Part shown: in pieces, positions 24,760 to 32,828 of the stretch
Position numbering within the stretch: the stretch's first letter is position 1
How the letters are laid out: each line of letters opens with the position of its first letter
The notes under the pieces: model-generated
What the model saw: the letters and a program-made list of their open reading frames with translations, nothing else
What the model was told of the DNA's origin: nothing
Database searches by the model: none
Assembly: GCA_030527105.1 (NCBI GenBank)
Contig: JAUNBK010000002.1
Coordinates: forward strand, 1 to 38,871
Length of the DNA stretch: 38,871 nt
Reading direction: 5' to 3'
From: Planctomycetia bacterium
GTDB lineage: Bacteria; Planctomycetota; Planctomycetia; Pirellulales; Thermoguttaceae
Program-made: the position numbers and the translations under genes

Positions 24760-26706
24760 CTATGAACTAGGGGGGACGAAGAGAAGGCGGAAGCCAACGT
24801 TGTAGTACGAGTCCGTCGGGGCGATGCTGCCCCGGTTCGCGGACCGACAGTCCTCGGCGTTGCTGCCCCAGCTACCGCCACGATTCACTCGGCTCGAACC
24901 ACTAGGAGGCCCTTTCGGGTCGCTCGTTGGCGACCTATCGTAATAATCCGCTCCATACCAGTCCGAGCACCACTCCCACACGTTACCGTGCATGTCGTAC
25001 AAACCCCATGCGTTAGGTCGCTTCGTCTTCACTTCGTGCGTTCGAGAGCCACTATTACTATCGTACCAACCCATCGAACCCAACTTGCCCGCATACCCCC
25101 CAGTCGTACCAGCTCGACATGCGTATTCCCACTGAGCCTCCGTAGGAAGTTGGATTTTCAAGCCTGAAAGCTCCGAGATATTCTCGCAAAAATTCACACA
25201 ATCATTCCAACTCACACACTCCACAGGGAGATTGGCTCCCTTAAATTCGCTCGGATTGTTGCCCATCACGCTCTCCCACATCCGTTGTGTCACCTGCGTT
25301 TCAAGCATCCAAAAGCCTTGAGAGAGAGCCACTCGGTGGAGTTTTACGTCGCCTATCAGTCCCCAAAGGTTTCCAAAGTACCCAGGTTCTCCCATCATAA
25401 ACTCACCCGCAGGGCACCAACGAAACGCGTACTCCACGCCCTTGATCATTTTCTCGAAACGCTCACCAGCGCGGCTGCCAAGCAACATCGGCATCAGTCG
25501 GCACACCTGCTCGACCGTGGTGGGCGGTCGCGTGACTTCGCTTTCGCAAGGACACATGAGAAGAGCGTCCAACTTCCTTTGCACCGCTTGAAACTTCGGA
25601 CCCTCCTCACGCGCTCCCTCCGCTCGCATCGCCTGAATTTGGGACTCATACAACTTCCGGAGCTTCTCACACTCGCCAAAATACAACGCACCGTTCGAAA
25701 CGATCGGGCGCGCCACACTCAGCGCTCGCTCCGAGGTTTCATGATAGTCGACCAGGACTTCTTGATACTTTTCGTGCAGATCACTATGACGCTTGCGGAG
25801 CGCCTCGAGGTTCGCCAAAAGTGCCGACTCCGTCTGAGCAGTTTGGTCAGGAAGCTCGATTTCCGGTATATCCGGCATCGGTGTGTCCGCCAGCGACACC
25901 ACCGACACAGGCGGAAGCGGTGGAGTTCCGACTCTTGCAGGGAGAAAAATCTCCGGTTTGCCCATGCACTCGAAAAACGGCTTCTGATTCTTCTGGAGAC
26001 GTGCGGTACTCCGCCAGGTCTGCTCCTGAACGTACGTAAATATCTCCGAAACCCTCGTTTCGCCCCGCCTGAACGCTTCGAGAAGGTAGTGCGTGAAAAA
26101 TCCGTGCGATTTCTCGCCCCATTCGTACGCACGCTCGCCCTCGGAGCATGAATTCAATATGGCGACCGTTTGCGACACGGTTTCTCCGCCCAAGTCCAAT
26201 TTCTTCGGTGCAAACGTTTGCATCACGATATCCCGCGCTCTCGGCTCAAGCGCAGGCGCTTCGCCATCTCGAGAATCTATTCGACTTTGGCAGCAATCGA
26301 GAATGATACAGACGTTTTTCGCGGGGATTTTTCGAATCGCGTCACGCAATTCCTGGAGCGACAGCGCCAAGCTCTCGACATGCTCAAGCATCGTCCCCAT
26401 CGGGCACAAATACCTTTTCCCATCGCGCCACACGCCGTGTCCCCAAAACCCCACGATGAGCAAATCGAGCGCCTCCTTCCACTCCGAACACCTCAGTATC
26501 TCGGGGTCGAAACATCTAAGAATATTATGTTTCGTAAACGGTCGCACCCCTTGTTCACAAGTCGCGAGAACAACGTCATCATCAGAAAACTCGTAGCATT
26601 TTTTCAAAACCTCCGCCACCGCCTCCGCATCTTGCCGCGCATATTTAAGGTCTACAAGCGGTGGGGAATATCTGTTTATCCCGAACAAAAACGCCATCTT
26701 TTTCAT
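24760..26706 (-). CDS. Caspase-like / FGE-sulfatase (C-type-lectin fold) fusion protein
   Basis: Protein of 648 aa. Residues 1 to about 250 are a caspase/metacaspase (peptidase C14) domain: AFLFGINRY start, catalytic His90 in GFWGHGV, catalytic Cys139 in IILDCCQS. A Pro-rich linker and a probable coiled coil (about 295-370) follow. From about 415 comes a formylglycine-generating-enzyme-type domain: FRWCPAGEFMMGEP, ETQVTQRMWESVMGNNPSEF, PVECVSWNDCVNFC, LPTEAQWEYACRAGT, WGLYDMHGNVWEWCSDWY, NRGGSWGSNAEDCRSANR, GFRLLF. No signal peptide, so cytoplasmic. GAGGAGG lies 8 nt before the ATG. Caspase-FGE proteins are known in bacteria and often linked to conflict or cell death; the partner is unknown. 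The last 43 codons resemble a DGR variable region. Confidence 0.9.
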   Translation of the reverse strand: MKKMAFLFGINRYSPPLVDLKYARQDAEAVAEVLKKCYEFSDDDVVLATCEQGVRPFTKHNILRCFDPEILRCSEWKEALDLLIVGFWGHGVWRDGKRYLCPMGTMLEHVESLALSLQELRDAIRKIPAKNVCIILDCCQSRIDSRDGEAPALEPRARDIVMQTFAPKKLDLGGETVSQTVAILNSCSEGERAYEWGEKSHGFFTHYLLEAFRRGETRVSEIFTYVQEQTWRSTARLQKNQKPFFECMGKPEIFLPARVGTPPLPPVSVVSLADTPMPDIPEIELPDQTAQTESALLANLEALRKRHSDLHEKYQEVLVDYHETSERALSVARPIVSNGALYFGECEKLRKLYESQIQAMRAEGAREEGPKFQAVQRKLDALLMCPCESEVTRPPTTVEQVCRLMPMLLGSRAGERFEKMIKGVEYAFRWCPAGEFMMGEPGYFGNLWGLIGDVKLHRVALSQGFWMLETQVTQRMWESVMGNNPSEFKGANLPVECVSWNDCVNFCENISELSGLKIQLPTEAQWEYACRAGTTGGYAGKLGSMGWYDSNSGSRTHEVKTKRPNAWGLYDMHGNVWEWCSDWYGADYYDRSPTSDPKGPPSGSSRVNRGGSWGSNAEDCRSANRGSIAPTDSYYNVGFRLLFVPPSS

Positions 26707-26757
26707 GTTGAATCCTCCTCAAATTCCAGTTGAAACAACCATAAGACCAACAATACC

Positions 26758-26785
26758 ATTGTACACCGAAAAAAATTTTTTGCAA
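26758..26785 (-). promoter_or_regulatory. Promoter of caspase-FGE gene
   Basis: Minus-strand TTGCAA (26785-26780), 16-nt AT-rich spacer, TACAAT (26763-26758), about 52 nt before the ATG. Confidence 0.55.
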
Positions 26786-26844
26786 GGGTTGAAGAGATAT
26801 TTTCGATGGATATTTGGAGAATTTTTGAGAAATGTGCCCAACTG

Positions 26845-26880
26845 CGAACGGCATCGGAAATTTCGGCGAGAAGTGGTATA
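26845..26880 (-). repeat. Fragment of type A TIR repeat
   Basis: ACGGCATCGGAAATTTC, then GGCGAGAAGTGGTATA, matches the right third of an inverted copy (GGCACCGGAAATTTCAACGAGAAGTATTATA in other copies). It runs straight into the complete direct copy that follows and shares TATA with it. Confidence 0.6.
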
Positions 26881-26982
26881 ATACTTCGTGTTAAAATTTC
26901 CGTTTCCGTCCGTCGTTGGAGCTACGCACCACGGCTCGCAAAGCGTCACGAAAAACGGGGATTTTAAAGGAGAACGAGTACA
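26877..26982 (+). repeat. 106-bp TIR repeat, type A
   Basis: Complete copy beginning TATAATACTTCGTGTTA and ending GAACGAGTACA. It lies between the caspase-FGE promoter region and the hairpin downstream of the 27053-28123 gene. Confidence 0.88.
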
Positions 26983-27000
26983 AAAATCCATTCAAGACAC

Positions 27001-27033
27001 TTCGAAGCCCCTCGCCTTATAAGGGGCTTCGAA
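27001..27033 (-). terminator. Perfect 12-bp hairpin after disordered membrane protein gene
   Basis: TTCGAAGCCCCT (27001-27012) and AGGGGCTTCGAA (27022-27033) pair perfectly over a 9-nt loop; the inner CCTTATAAGG is an alternative palindrome. It starts 20 bp after the minus-strand stop codon at 27053. The U-rich stretch lies about 20 nt further on, so it is a probable, not classical, terminator. Confidence 0.6.
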
Positions 27034-27052
27034 ATCAATGCCTGGTGCAGTC

Positions 27053-28123
27053 CTAATGGGCGGCTCTCGTTGAAAAAACGCGTTTGGCGATTTCTCGGAG
27101 GAACAATAGCGAACCGCCAGAGCCGAAAAAAGAGACTCCGAGTAGGAGCAACTCGTGAGACGACGCTAACAGCACTTGCGACACTGCGGAAAAAAGGGTT
27201 CCGCACACGATTCCAAAGAGTCCAAAGAGAAGCAGATTGTCTCTTCGTGCCCTTTTTGTTCCTCTGCTTTTATTCTTGTGTCGATCTTCCCGTTGAGCAG
27301 CTTCTGAAGGCGAGAGCAATTGCGAAAACGCATTGTTTGCACCGTGCGCTCTCCTTTCGGCAGGTTCCTCAAAAGGCTCCTCATAGCCCCCTTCCAAAGG
27401 TTCATCGAGAGACCTTTCGACAAACTCGTCGGCAGATATTTCCACGACCCTTTTCGAATTCAGCTCCTCATCCCGTTTTTTTTCTGGAGGTACGCTGAAT
27501 AATTCGTTACGGGATTCGAGTATTTCCATCCTTACGCGTTCCTCTTGAGGCGATCTCTCAGGAACAACACGCTCTCTTGCGCCTCTGCTTTCCGGTTGAA
27601 TCACTTCCCCTAATTCCGTCCCGACCACCCCGACCACGCTGTGTACGGGAGGCGTTTGCGGAATCTCCGGCGCAAACATAGGCGAAACGGAAATTGTTTC
27701 AGAGGCAGAAGGAGACGTCCATTGCGTTCTGCCGAGGTGTGAATTTGAAAAAGCATTCAACGACGAAAAGGAGGCAGGTTCTTCGCGCGCTCCCGCTGGA
27801 TCGGGCGTCTCCGTATGCGTACGAGGTCGAACCGTCCGAAGCTCGCGCTGAATTCGGCTTCGATAGAGGAGAAACTCTCGAGAAAAGTTGCTTTCCTCTT
27901 CCGGTGAACTAAGAACCGAGGCGTGAAGTTCCAAATTTGACGCACTTTGCGGCATCTCAACTCCCTTTTTCCCTTCGTCCGCCAGCGATCCAGCAAACGG
28001 CGCTTTCTCCTCATTTGGCGCAGCACTTGGTATGCTGGGAAGTTTCACGTCGCGCAATCGCGCTAAATACTGATCGATATTGTTCGAACCCGCATTTGGT
28101 GAAAAAATCTTGGACTCGTTCAT
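27053..28123 (-). CDS. Disordered membrane protein of unknown function
   Basis: Protein of 356 aa. The first 270 or so residues are rich in Glu, Pro, Ser and Arg with no recognisable domain and are probably disordered. A basic stretch (KNKSRGTKRARR) precedes two membrane helices near the C terminus (LLLFGLFGIVCGTLFSAV and LLLLGVSFFGSGGSLLFL). The topology suggests a long cytoplasmic N-terminal tail and a C-terminal hairpin in the membrane. ATG 28123 has GGGG about 6 nt upstream; the in-frame ATG at 28135 has none. Function unknown. Confidence 0.7.
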   Translation of the reverse strand: MNESKIFSPNAGSNNIDQYLARLRDVKLPSIPSAAPNEEKAPFAGSLADEGKKGVEMPQSASNLELHASVLSSPEEESNFSREFLLYRSRIQRELRTVRPRTHTETPDPAGAREEPASFSSLNAFSNSHLGRTQWTSPSASETISVSPMFAPEIPQTPPVHSVVGVVGTELGEVIQPESRGARERVVPERSPQEERVRMEILESRNELFSVPPEKKRDEELNSKRVVEISADEFVERSLDEPLEGGYEEPFEEPAERRAHGANNAFSQLLSPSEAAQREDRHKNKSRGTKRARRDNLLLFGLFGIVCGTLFSAVSQVLLASSHELLLLGVSFFGSGGSLLFLREIAKRVFSTRAAH

Positions 28124-28250
28124 TTCTTGCCCCATTGGTCACAAAAAAGTTGTTATAACTTAACGATATTTTCCCTTCTATCCCATACACGACGCACTCA
28201 AGCGAAAAATATCGCAAAATTCCCTTGCCGTCGCAGAGTAATGCCGAATA

Positions 28251-28355
28251 TATACCCGTCTTCCTTTAAAATTCCGCTTCACAGGCATTTTTGCTTCGCT
28301 GAAAATGCCTGCATCAGAACCGCACAAAACGGAAGTTCAAATGAGAACGAGTATA
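28251..28355 (+). repeat. 105-bp TIR repeat, type B
   Basis: Same ends and length as type A (TATACCCGTCTTCCTTTAAA and GAACGAGTATA) but a different core: CAGGCATTTT and AAAATGCCTG form a perfect 10-bp hairpin, followed by CATCAGAACCGCACAAAACG. The truncated copy at 19519-19609 has the same core. Confidence 0.85.
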
Positions 28356-28532
28356 AAATGGAGAAAGTGTATCTCCTCCAATTCTTTTATCGGCTTAACA
28401 CTGGCGAAACTGTAGCAATTTTGGCGATAATAACAGAAAAGCAATGCTGACAAGGCTCCCGTTCTGTGGGAATTTTCCGAAGCCTCTCTTGTAAAAAACG
28501 AAAAAAATTGCCAGGGATGAACGTCTGCCCTC
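28356..28532 (+). other. Intergenic region before ketosynthase-like gene
   Basis: Contains a 30-codon open frame (ATG 28358, MEKVYLLQFFYRL, stop 28448-28450) directly after the type B repeat, whose end supplies ATGAGAACGAG. Nothing shows that it is a gene. No other structure was seen up to the promoter at 28533. Confidence 0.25.
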
Positions 28533-28561
28533 TTGCCTTTTCGGGGAGTTTGTGGTAGAAT
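28533..28561 (+). promoter_or_regulatory. Promoter of ketosynthase-like gene
   Basis: TTGCCT (28533-28538), 17-nt spacer, TAGAAT (28556-28561), leaving a leader of about 55 nt before 28623. Confidence 0.5.
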
Positions 28562-28622
28562 ATAGTGAGTGTGAATCCTGAATGAGGAGATATATAGTCG
28601 CCACGAGATAGGAAGTTTTGCG

Positions 28623-29969
28623 TTGAGCAACATGAAATCGAAAAGAACAGTCGTAACGGGAATGGGCTTTGTTACCCCCTTTGGCGGAACCGAATCGTCG
28701 CTGTGGGAGGGGTTGTATTCCAAAAATAGTGCTGTCTCCCCCCTTGCTGGAAAGTATGATTTTTTGCAAGACATCGCCACTTATGGCGCTGCATGCACGA
28801 GCTTCACGGGGAGTATCGACGACTATGGGGAGTTGGACAAGGAAATAAAAAGGAACATTCGCAAGGGCGCAAAAATCATGTGCCGCGAGACGGAAATGGC
28901 CGTTGCTTCGGCGCAAAAAGCGATTCACGATGCGGGACTTCATTTCGAGAATGAGCCGCAGAAGCGTGTTGGTCTTATGCTGGGGTGCGATTATATGCTT
29001 TCGCCGCCCGAGGCGACGTATTCCGCCTTCAGAGCCTGTATGGACGAAAACGGCTGCCTGCACCCCGAGGAATTAGGGACGAAAGGACTGCCGATGGTGA
29101 CGCCTCTTTGGCTTCTTGTCTGGCTATCCAACATGCCTGCGTGTCATATTTCGATATACAACCAGTTTCTTGGCCCTAATAATTCCATCACGACGAGTGA
29201 GGCTTCCGCCAATTCAACGCTTAAATACGCGCATGAAACGATTGCACGCGATTGGGCAGACATCATGATCACGGGAGCCACCGGGACGCGCCTCCAAAGT
29301 ATTCGTGCGTGGCAGGTTGGCATCTCGGAAATTCTGGCCGACAAAAACCTCCCACCAGAGGAAGCCTCGCGACCTTTCGACAAAGGTCACACGGGGCAGG
29401 TCTTGGGCGAGGGGGCGGGCGTGCTCGTTTTGGAGTCCCTCGAACACGCGCTCGAACGTGGAGCCAATATTCATGCCGAGTATCTCTCCGCGTGCGACAC
29501 CATGGCTGGGGGGCATTCGTCGGATTTGTCGAGGAATAATTTGGTGCCAAATTATCGTTTGGCGTTCAAAAACGCGCTGATCAAGGCGCTTGACGAAGCG
29601 GGGAAAACTCCCGACGAAATTGGTTTCATTCACGCGCATGGACTCGGCGTACCTGAGGTTGATCGTGCGGAGGCGGAGGCGATTCGTGAAGTGTTCGCGT
29701 CGCGCAGCACCCCGATACCGGTGGTTGCCGCGAAAAGCGCGTTTGGCAACCTCGGTGCTGGCGGAAGCGCGGTCGAATTGGTCGCGGGCATCCTTGCGCT
29801 CCAGAGAGGCGTCCTCTTTCCCACGAGGAATTTCGTCGAGCCAGACGACGGGTGCGACCTCAACGTGGTTGTCGACATGGACACGCCCGCAGGAGATTGC
29901 TTCATCAATCTGAGCACCAACTTTCAAGGGCAGACGTCCGCCGCGATTATTGGGAAGTATCGCGACTAG
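28623..29969 (+). CDS. FabF-like ketosynthase homologue without catalytic Cys
   Basis: Protein of 448 aa with the full thiolase-fold ketosynthase layout: VVTGMGFVTPFG at the start, GPNNSITTSEASANS at the nucleophile elbow, PFDKGHTGQVLGEGAGVLVLE, FIHAHGLGVPEVDRAEAEAI and KSAFGNLGAGGSAVE. The catalytic Cys of FabF (STACA) is replaced by Glu193, and the second catalytic His (KS-TGH) by Asn376; only His339 remains. It therefore cannot do normal Claisen condensation and resembles chain-length-factor-type partners. The TTG at 28623 has AGGAAG 7 nt upstream and is preferred; ATG 28632 is the alternative. Possibly co-transcribed with the next three genes. Confidence 0.87.
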   Translation: MSNMKSKRTVVTGMGFVTPFGGTESSLWEGLYSKNSAVSPLAGKYDFLQDIATYGAACTSFTGSIDDYGELDKEIKRNIRKGAKIMCRETEMAVASAQKAIHDAGLHFENEPQKRVGLMLGCDYMLSPPEATYSAFRACMDENGCLHPEELGTKGLPMVTPLWLLVWLSNMPACHISIYNQFLGPNNSITTSEASANSTLKYAHETIARDWADIMITGATGTRLQSIRAWQVGISEILADKNLPPEEASRPFDKGHTGQVLGEGAGVLVLESLEHALERGANIHAEYLSACDTMAGGHSSDLSRNNLVPNYRLAFKNALIKALDEAGKTPDEIGFIHAHGLGVPEVDRAEAEAIREVFASRSTPIPVVAAKSAFGNLGAGGSAVELVAGILALQRGVLFPTRNFVEPDDGCDLNVVVDMDTPAGDCFINLSTNFQGQTSAAIIGKYRD

Positions 29970-29999
29970 GCGCGAGCCCAGAAATTCATCGTTGTGTCC

Positions 30000-30052
30000 C
30001 CAACTTCCGTGCCAACCCGCGACAATTTTGCCGTGTGTTGGTCGGAAGTTGG
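30000..30052. promoter_or_regulatory. Long hairpin before DA1-like gene
   Basis: CCAACTTCCG (30000-30009) pairs perfectly with CGGAAGTTGG (30043-30052), and inside it CCAAC (30012-30016) with GTTGG (30037-30041). The structure ends 21 nt before the ATG at 30074 and 8 nt before the ribosome site. It could attenuate transcription from the ketosynthase gene or control translation of the peptidase. Confidence 0.6.
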
Positions 30053-30073
30053 TCGCAAAAAGGGGTTATGATG

Positions 30074-31117
30074 ATGTGTAAAAAGTCTCCACTTCTCGTT
30101 CTTTTTTTGGTCGTTTCGCTTTGTGCCTCTCTTTCGTTTATGCATCTTTTGGGAGAGGAACGCGATGCGGTGCTTTGCGACCAATGCGGAGGAGCATTGG
30201 GTGCCGAGTATTATGAGGCGGCAGATCGATCTTTTTGTTCCGAGGAGTGTTTCAAACACTTTTTCGTCTGCGCTCGATGTGGAAAATTCTCAGAAGAGAT
30301 CGAGTCCCACGCAAATATTGTGGGGGAAGACATCTTTTTTTGCCCCGAGTGCGCGAAGAAAGAGCGTTGCTTTTTTTGCGACGGATTCGATAATCTTGAG
30401 CGCGTGGAGGACGACCGGATTTTGTGCGAAACCTGCCGCAAGGAGGGTGTCGCGAGCGAGGAAGATGCTGCCGCAATTTTAGACGAAGTGCGCCAGTCGC
30501 TTTTTGAAAGGTTCCAATTCCCCAAGGAGCACGAAATTCCCCTCGAGATAACGACTTTCGCGCGTATTTCGGAGGCCACGCCTCACGACGACGGTCTCGC
30601 GCCCCTCGCCACGCACGTGACGCAGTCGCCCGTGAACGTCCACCTGGGAAACGACGGGAAAATCGTTCTTACGCCGCTCCCGATAGAATGCAAAATCCAA
30701 ATTTTAAGCCATTCGCCGCGCGATCTTCTCATGGATTCTTTGGCGCACGAGTTGGCGCACGATTTCGTTCGGCGTCGTTTTTTCGCAATTGACGACCTCA
30801 AAATAGAGGAAGGTTTTGCGGAATTCGTCGCGGCACAATGCAACATCCTTTGGAAGCGCGAGGCACTCAACATCCGCAAAGACTACAATGAGCACCCTAT
30901 TTATGGCGATGGATATCGACTTTTCCGCGACACATACGCTTCGGAGGGGTGGGAAGGTGTTCTTGCGCTTCTTGAGGAACACAGCGTCTCGCAAGAGGTG
31001 TTTTTCATGAGCAAACCGCCGAGTGAGTATGTCGATTCTTGGACCTGCTTTTTGCTAAAACTGATTGGCAAAACGCCCACCTTGAAGTGGGAACCAAACG
31101 AAAAGGAGTGCCACTAA
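30074..31117 (+). CDS. DA1-like protein: LIM-type zinc fingers plus HExxH peptidase
   Basis: Protein of 347 aa. The N terminus has a basic start and hydrophobic run (LLVLFLVVSLCASLSF), a signal peptide or membrane anchor. Three Cys-rich LIM/treble-clef-like units follow (CDQCG...CSEEC, CARCG...CPEC, CFFCD...CETC). The C-terminal half is a gluzincin: HELAH (225-229) and, after 15 residues, EEGFAEFVA with the third ligand near Glu246. The combination and the EEG spacing match the DA1 family (PF12315), whose plant members are LIM-containing peptidases. Three ATGs stand in a row (30068, 30071, 30074); the third is 8 nt from AAGGGG. The stop overlaps the next start (TAATG). Confidence 0.8.
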   Translation: MCKKSPLLVLFLVVSLCASLSFMHLLGEERDAVLCDQCGGALGAEYYEAADRSFCSEECFKHFFVCARCGKFSEEIESHANIVGEDIFFCPECAKKERCFFCDGFDNLERVEDDRILCETCRKEGVASEEDAAAILDEVRQSLFERFQFPKEHEIPLEITTFARISEATPHDDGLAPLATHVTQSPVNVHLGNDGKIVLTPLPIECKIQILSHSPRDLLMDSLAHELAHDFVRRRFFAIDDLKIEEGFAEFVAAQCNILWKREALNIRKDYNEHPIYGDGYRLFRDTYASEGWEGVLALLEEHSVSQEVFFMSKPPSEYVDSWTCFLLKLIGKTPTLKWEPNEKECH

Positions 31118-32001
31118 TGCGCGCGTGGCTTGTCGTAAATCATTTCGTTCATGCGGAGAAATTCGAAACGCTCTATCAAATGATCCTCAAAACGGCACAT
31201 TCGTTTGAGATCGATCTTGAATGCAAAACAAACGTTGAACTAATGTGCGCCATCGACGGCGTGGATGCGGACTTTCCGTGGGAGAGACCCGATTTCGTCC
31301 TTTTTTGGGACAAAGACATATTGTTGTGCAAAATTCTCGAACGTTTCGGACTCCCGGTTTTTAATTGCTCTTACGCAATTGAAACGTGCGATAATAAAGC
31401 GCTAACGACCGTTGCGCTCATGAAGAGTGGGATTCGTATGCCCCGAACGATTGCCGCCCCGAAAACGTTCGCAAAAACGCGCTACCCCGAGACGGATTGG
31501 CTTGCCTCCGTGGGCGATGCTTTGGGATTTCCCCTTGTTCTCAAGGAGTCGTTCGGATCGTTCGGATTTCAAGTTTATCTCGTGCGCAATTTGGATGAGT
31601 TGATGCGAAAAACGGAAGAAATTGGCACACGACCGATGATCTTCCAAGAACTCGTCAAAACGAGCATCGGTCGCGACGTGCGTTTGCAGGTCGTTGGAAA
31701 CGAAGTCCCCGCCGCCGTTTTTCGAAAGGCAAAAGAGGGGGACTTCCGCGCAAACGTGACGAACGGCGGCACCATGCTCCCCTACACGCCAACGGACGCC
31801 GAGGCGGAGTGCGCGATTCGCGTCGCTCAAATCCTACGCGCGGATTTCGTCGGCGTCGACCTCTTGTTTAGCGATTCGGAAGAGCCTATTTTGTGCGAGG
31901 CGAACACGAACGCGCACTTCAAAAACCTCCTTGACGCCACGGGAATCGATGTGGGTTTTGATATTTTTCGCCACATTCTTAACAAAATGGGGCGTTTATG
32001 A
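31117..32001 (+). CDS. RimK-like ATP-grasp ligase 1
   Basis: Protein of 294 aa with a pre-ATP-grasp domain and an ATP-grasp domain like RimK (alpha-L-glutamate ligase): FPLVLKESFGSFGFQVYLV (ATP-binding Lys), IFQELV, GRDVRLQVVGNEVPAAVFRKAKEGDFRANVTNGG (signature), FVGVDLLF and CEANTNAHF with the metal-binding E-x-N. It would join an acid to an amine via an acyl phosphate, for instance adding an amino acid to a peptide. The ATG shares one base with the stop of the DA1-like gene, has AAAGGAG 9 nt upstream, and the stop overlaps the next start by 4 bp (ATGA). Substrate unknown. Confidence 0.87.
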   Translation: MRAWLVVNHFVHAEKFETLYQMILKTAHSFEIDLECKTNVELMCAIDGVDADFPWERPDFVLFWDKDILLCKILERFGLPVFNCSYAIETCDNKALTTVALMKSGIRMPRTIAAPKTFAKTRYPETDWLASVGDALGFPLVLKESFGSFGFQVYLVRNLDELMRKTEEIGTRPMIFQELVKTSIGRDVRLQVVGNEVPAAVFRKAKEGDFRANVTNGGTMLPYTPTDAEAECAIRVAQILRADFVGVDLLFSDSEEPILCEANTNAHFKNLLDATGIDVGFDIFRHILNKMGRL

Positions 32002-32828
32002 ACATTTTGCTCTACGATCGACCTCGATTCCAACGCAACGCTGGCTTTGCGCGGATGATTCTCGACAAATTTGAGCAAAATCATCTGCCGTTGGAGTTGC
32101 GGCTTGCGGAAGAATGGTGCCCGGAGGCAGAAGATATGCCGCTCCCGAGCGCGGTTTTGATGCGTTGCGTTCGCCCCGAATTGTCGCGTCGATTGGAGGA
32201 GAAGGGCGTTCGAGTCCTCAATTCCTCGCGAGTTTCCGAAATCTGCAACGATAAATGGAGAACTTTTGAATTTTTCTCGTCTTTGGGCATTCCGATGATG
32301 CCGACGATACAATGGCGACCGGACGCGCAAGAGGAGAAATGCGTCCCATTTTCGTTTCCGTGCGTTTTGAAATCCACGGATGGGCACGGTGGAACGGAAG
32401 TTTTTCGAATAAATTCTCCCCAGTCGCTTCGAAAAATCAAAAAAGACCCCACTATCTGCGCCAAAAAGTGGATACTTCAGCCGATGTGTGCGCAACCCGG
32501 TCGCGACGTTCGAGTTTATTGTGTCGGCAATCAAATTTATACCGCCATGCTTCGACGATCGACCTCGGACTTTCGGTCGAATTTCTCGCTGGGAGGGAGC
32601 TTCTCCCCTTACGAATTAGATGCGGAAGAGGAGAAAATCGTTGCGTGTGTGTGCGAGGCGCTCCCTCTCGACTTTGCGGGAATCGATATCATCTTTGACG
32701 AGCGACCCGTTCTCAACGAAATCGAAGACGTCGTCGGCTGCCGAATGTTGTATTCTGGCGAAACCCACGACATTCTCGACGTTTTCCTCTCGTTTTTCAA
32801 AAAAAGTGTCGAGGGACGCGGAGTCTAA
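31998..32828 (+). CDS. RimK-like ATP-grasp ligase 2
   Basis: Protein of 276 aa, a second ATP-grasp enzyme paralogous to its neighbour: FPCVLKSTDGHGGTEVF (ATP-binding), WILQPM, GRDVRVYCVGNQIYTAMLRRSTSDFRSNFSLGG (signature), FAGIDIIF and LNEIEDVVGCRML, where the usual E-x-N of the metal site reads E-I-E. The two ligases differ in the N-terminal domain and in this site, so they probably use different substrates or act in sequence. Its ATG lies within the stop of ligase 1 (ATGA), so the two are translationally coupled. Its stop overlaps the convergent secretin-like gene by 4 bp. Confidence 0.85.
   Translation: MNILLYDRPRFQRNAGFARMILDKFEQNHLPLELRLAEEWCPEAEDMPLPSAVLMRCVRPELSRRLEEKGVRVLNSSRVSEICNDKWRTFEFFSSLGIPMMPTIQWRPDAQEEKCVPFSFPCVLKSTDGHGGTEVFRINSPQSLRKIKKDPTICAKKWILQPMCAQPGRDVRVYCVGNQIYTAMLRRSTSDFRSNFSLGGSFSPYELDAEEEKIVACVCEALPLDFAGIDIIFDERPVLNEIEDVVGCRMLYSGETHDILDVFLSFFKKSVEGRGV

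Noticed and set aside
24535..26706. Complete DGR
   Set aside because: Only a variable-region-like end and a hairpin were found. No reverse transcriptase, accessory gene or template repeat is visible in the window.
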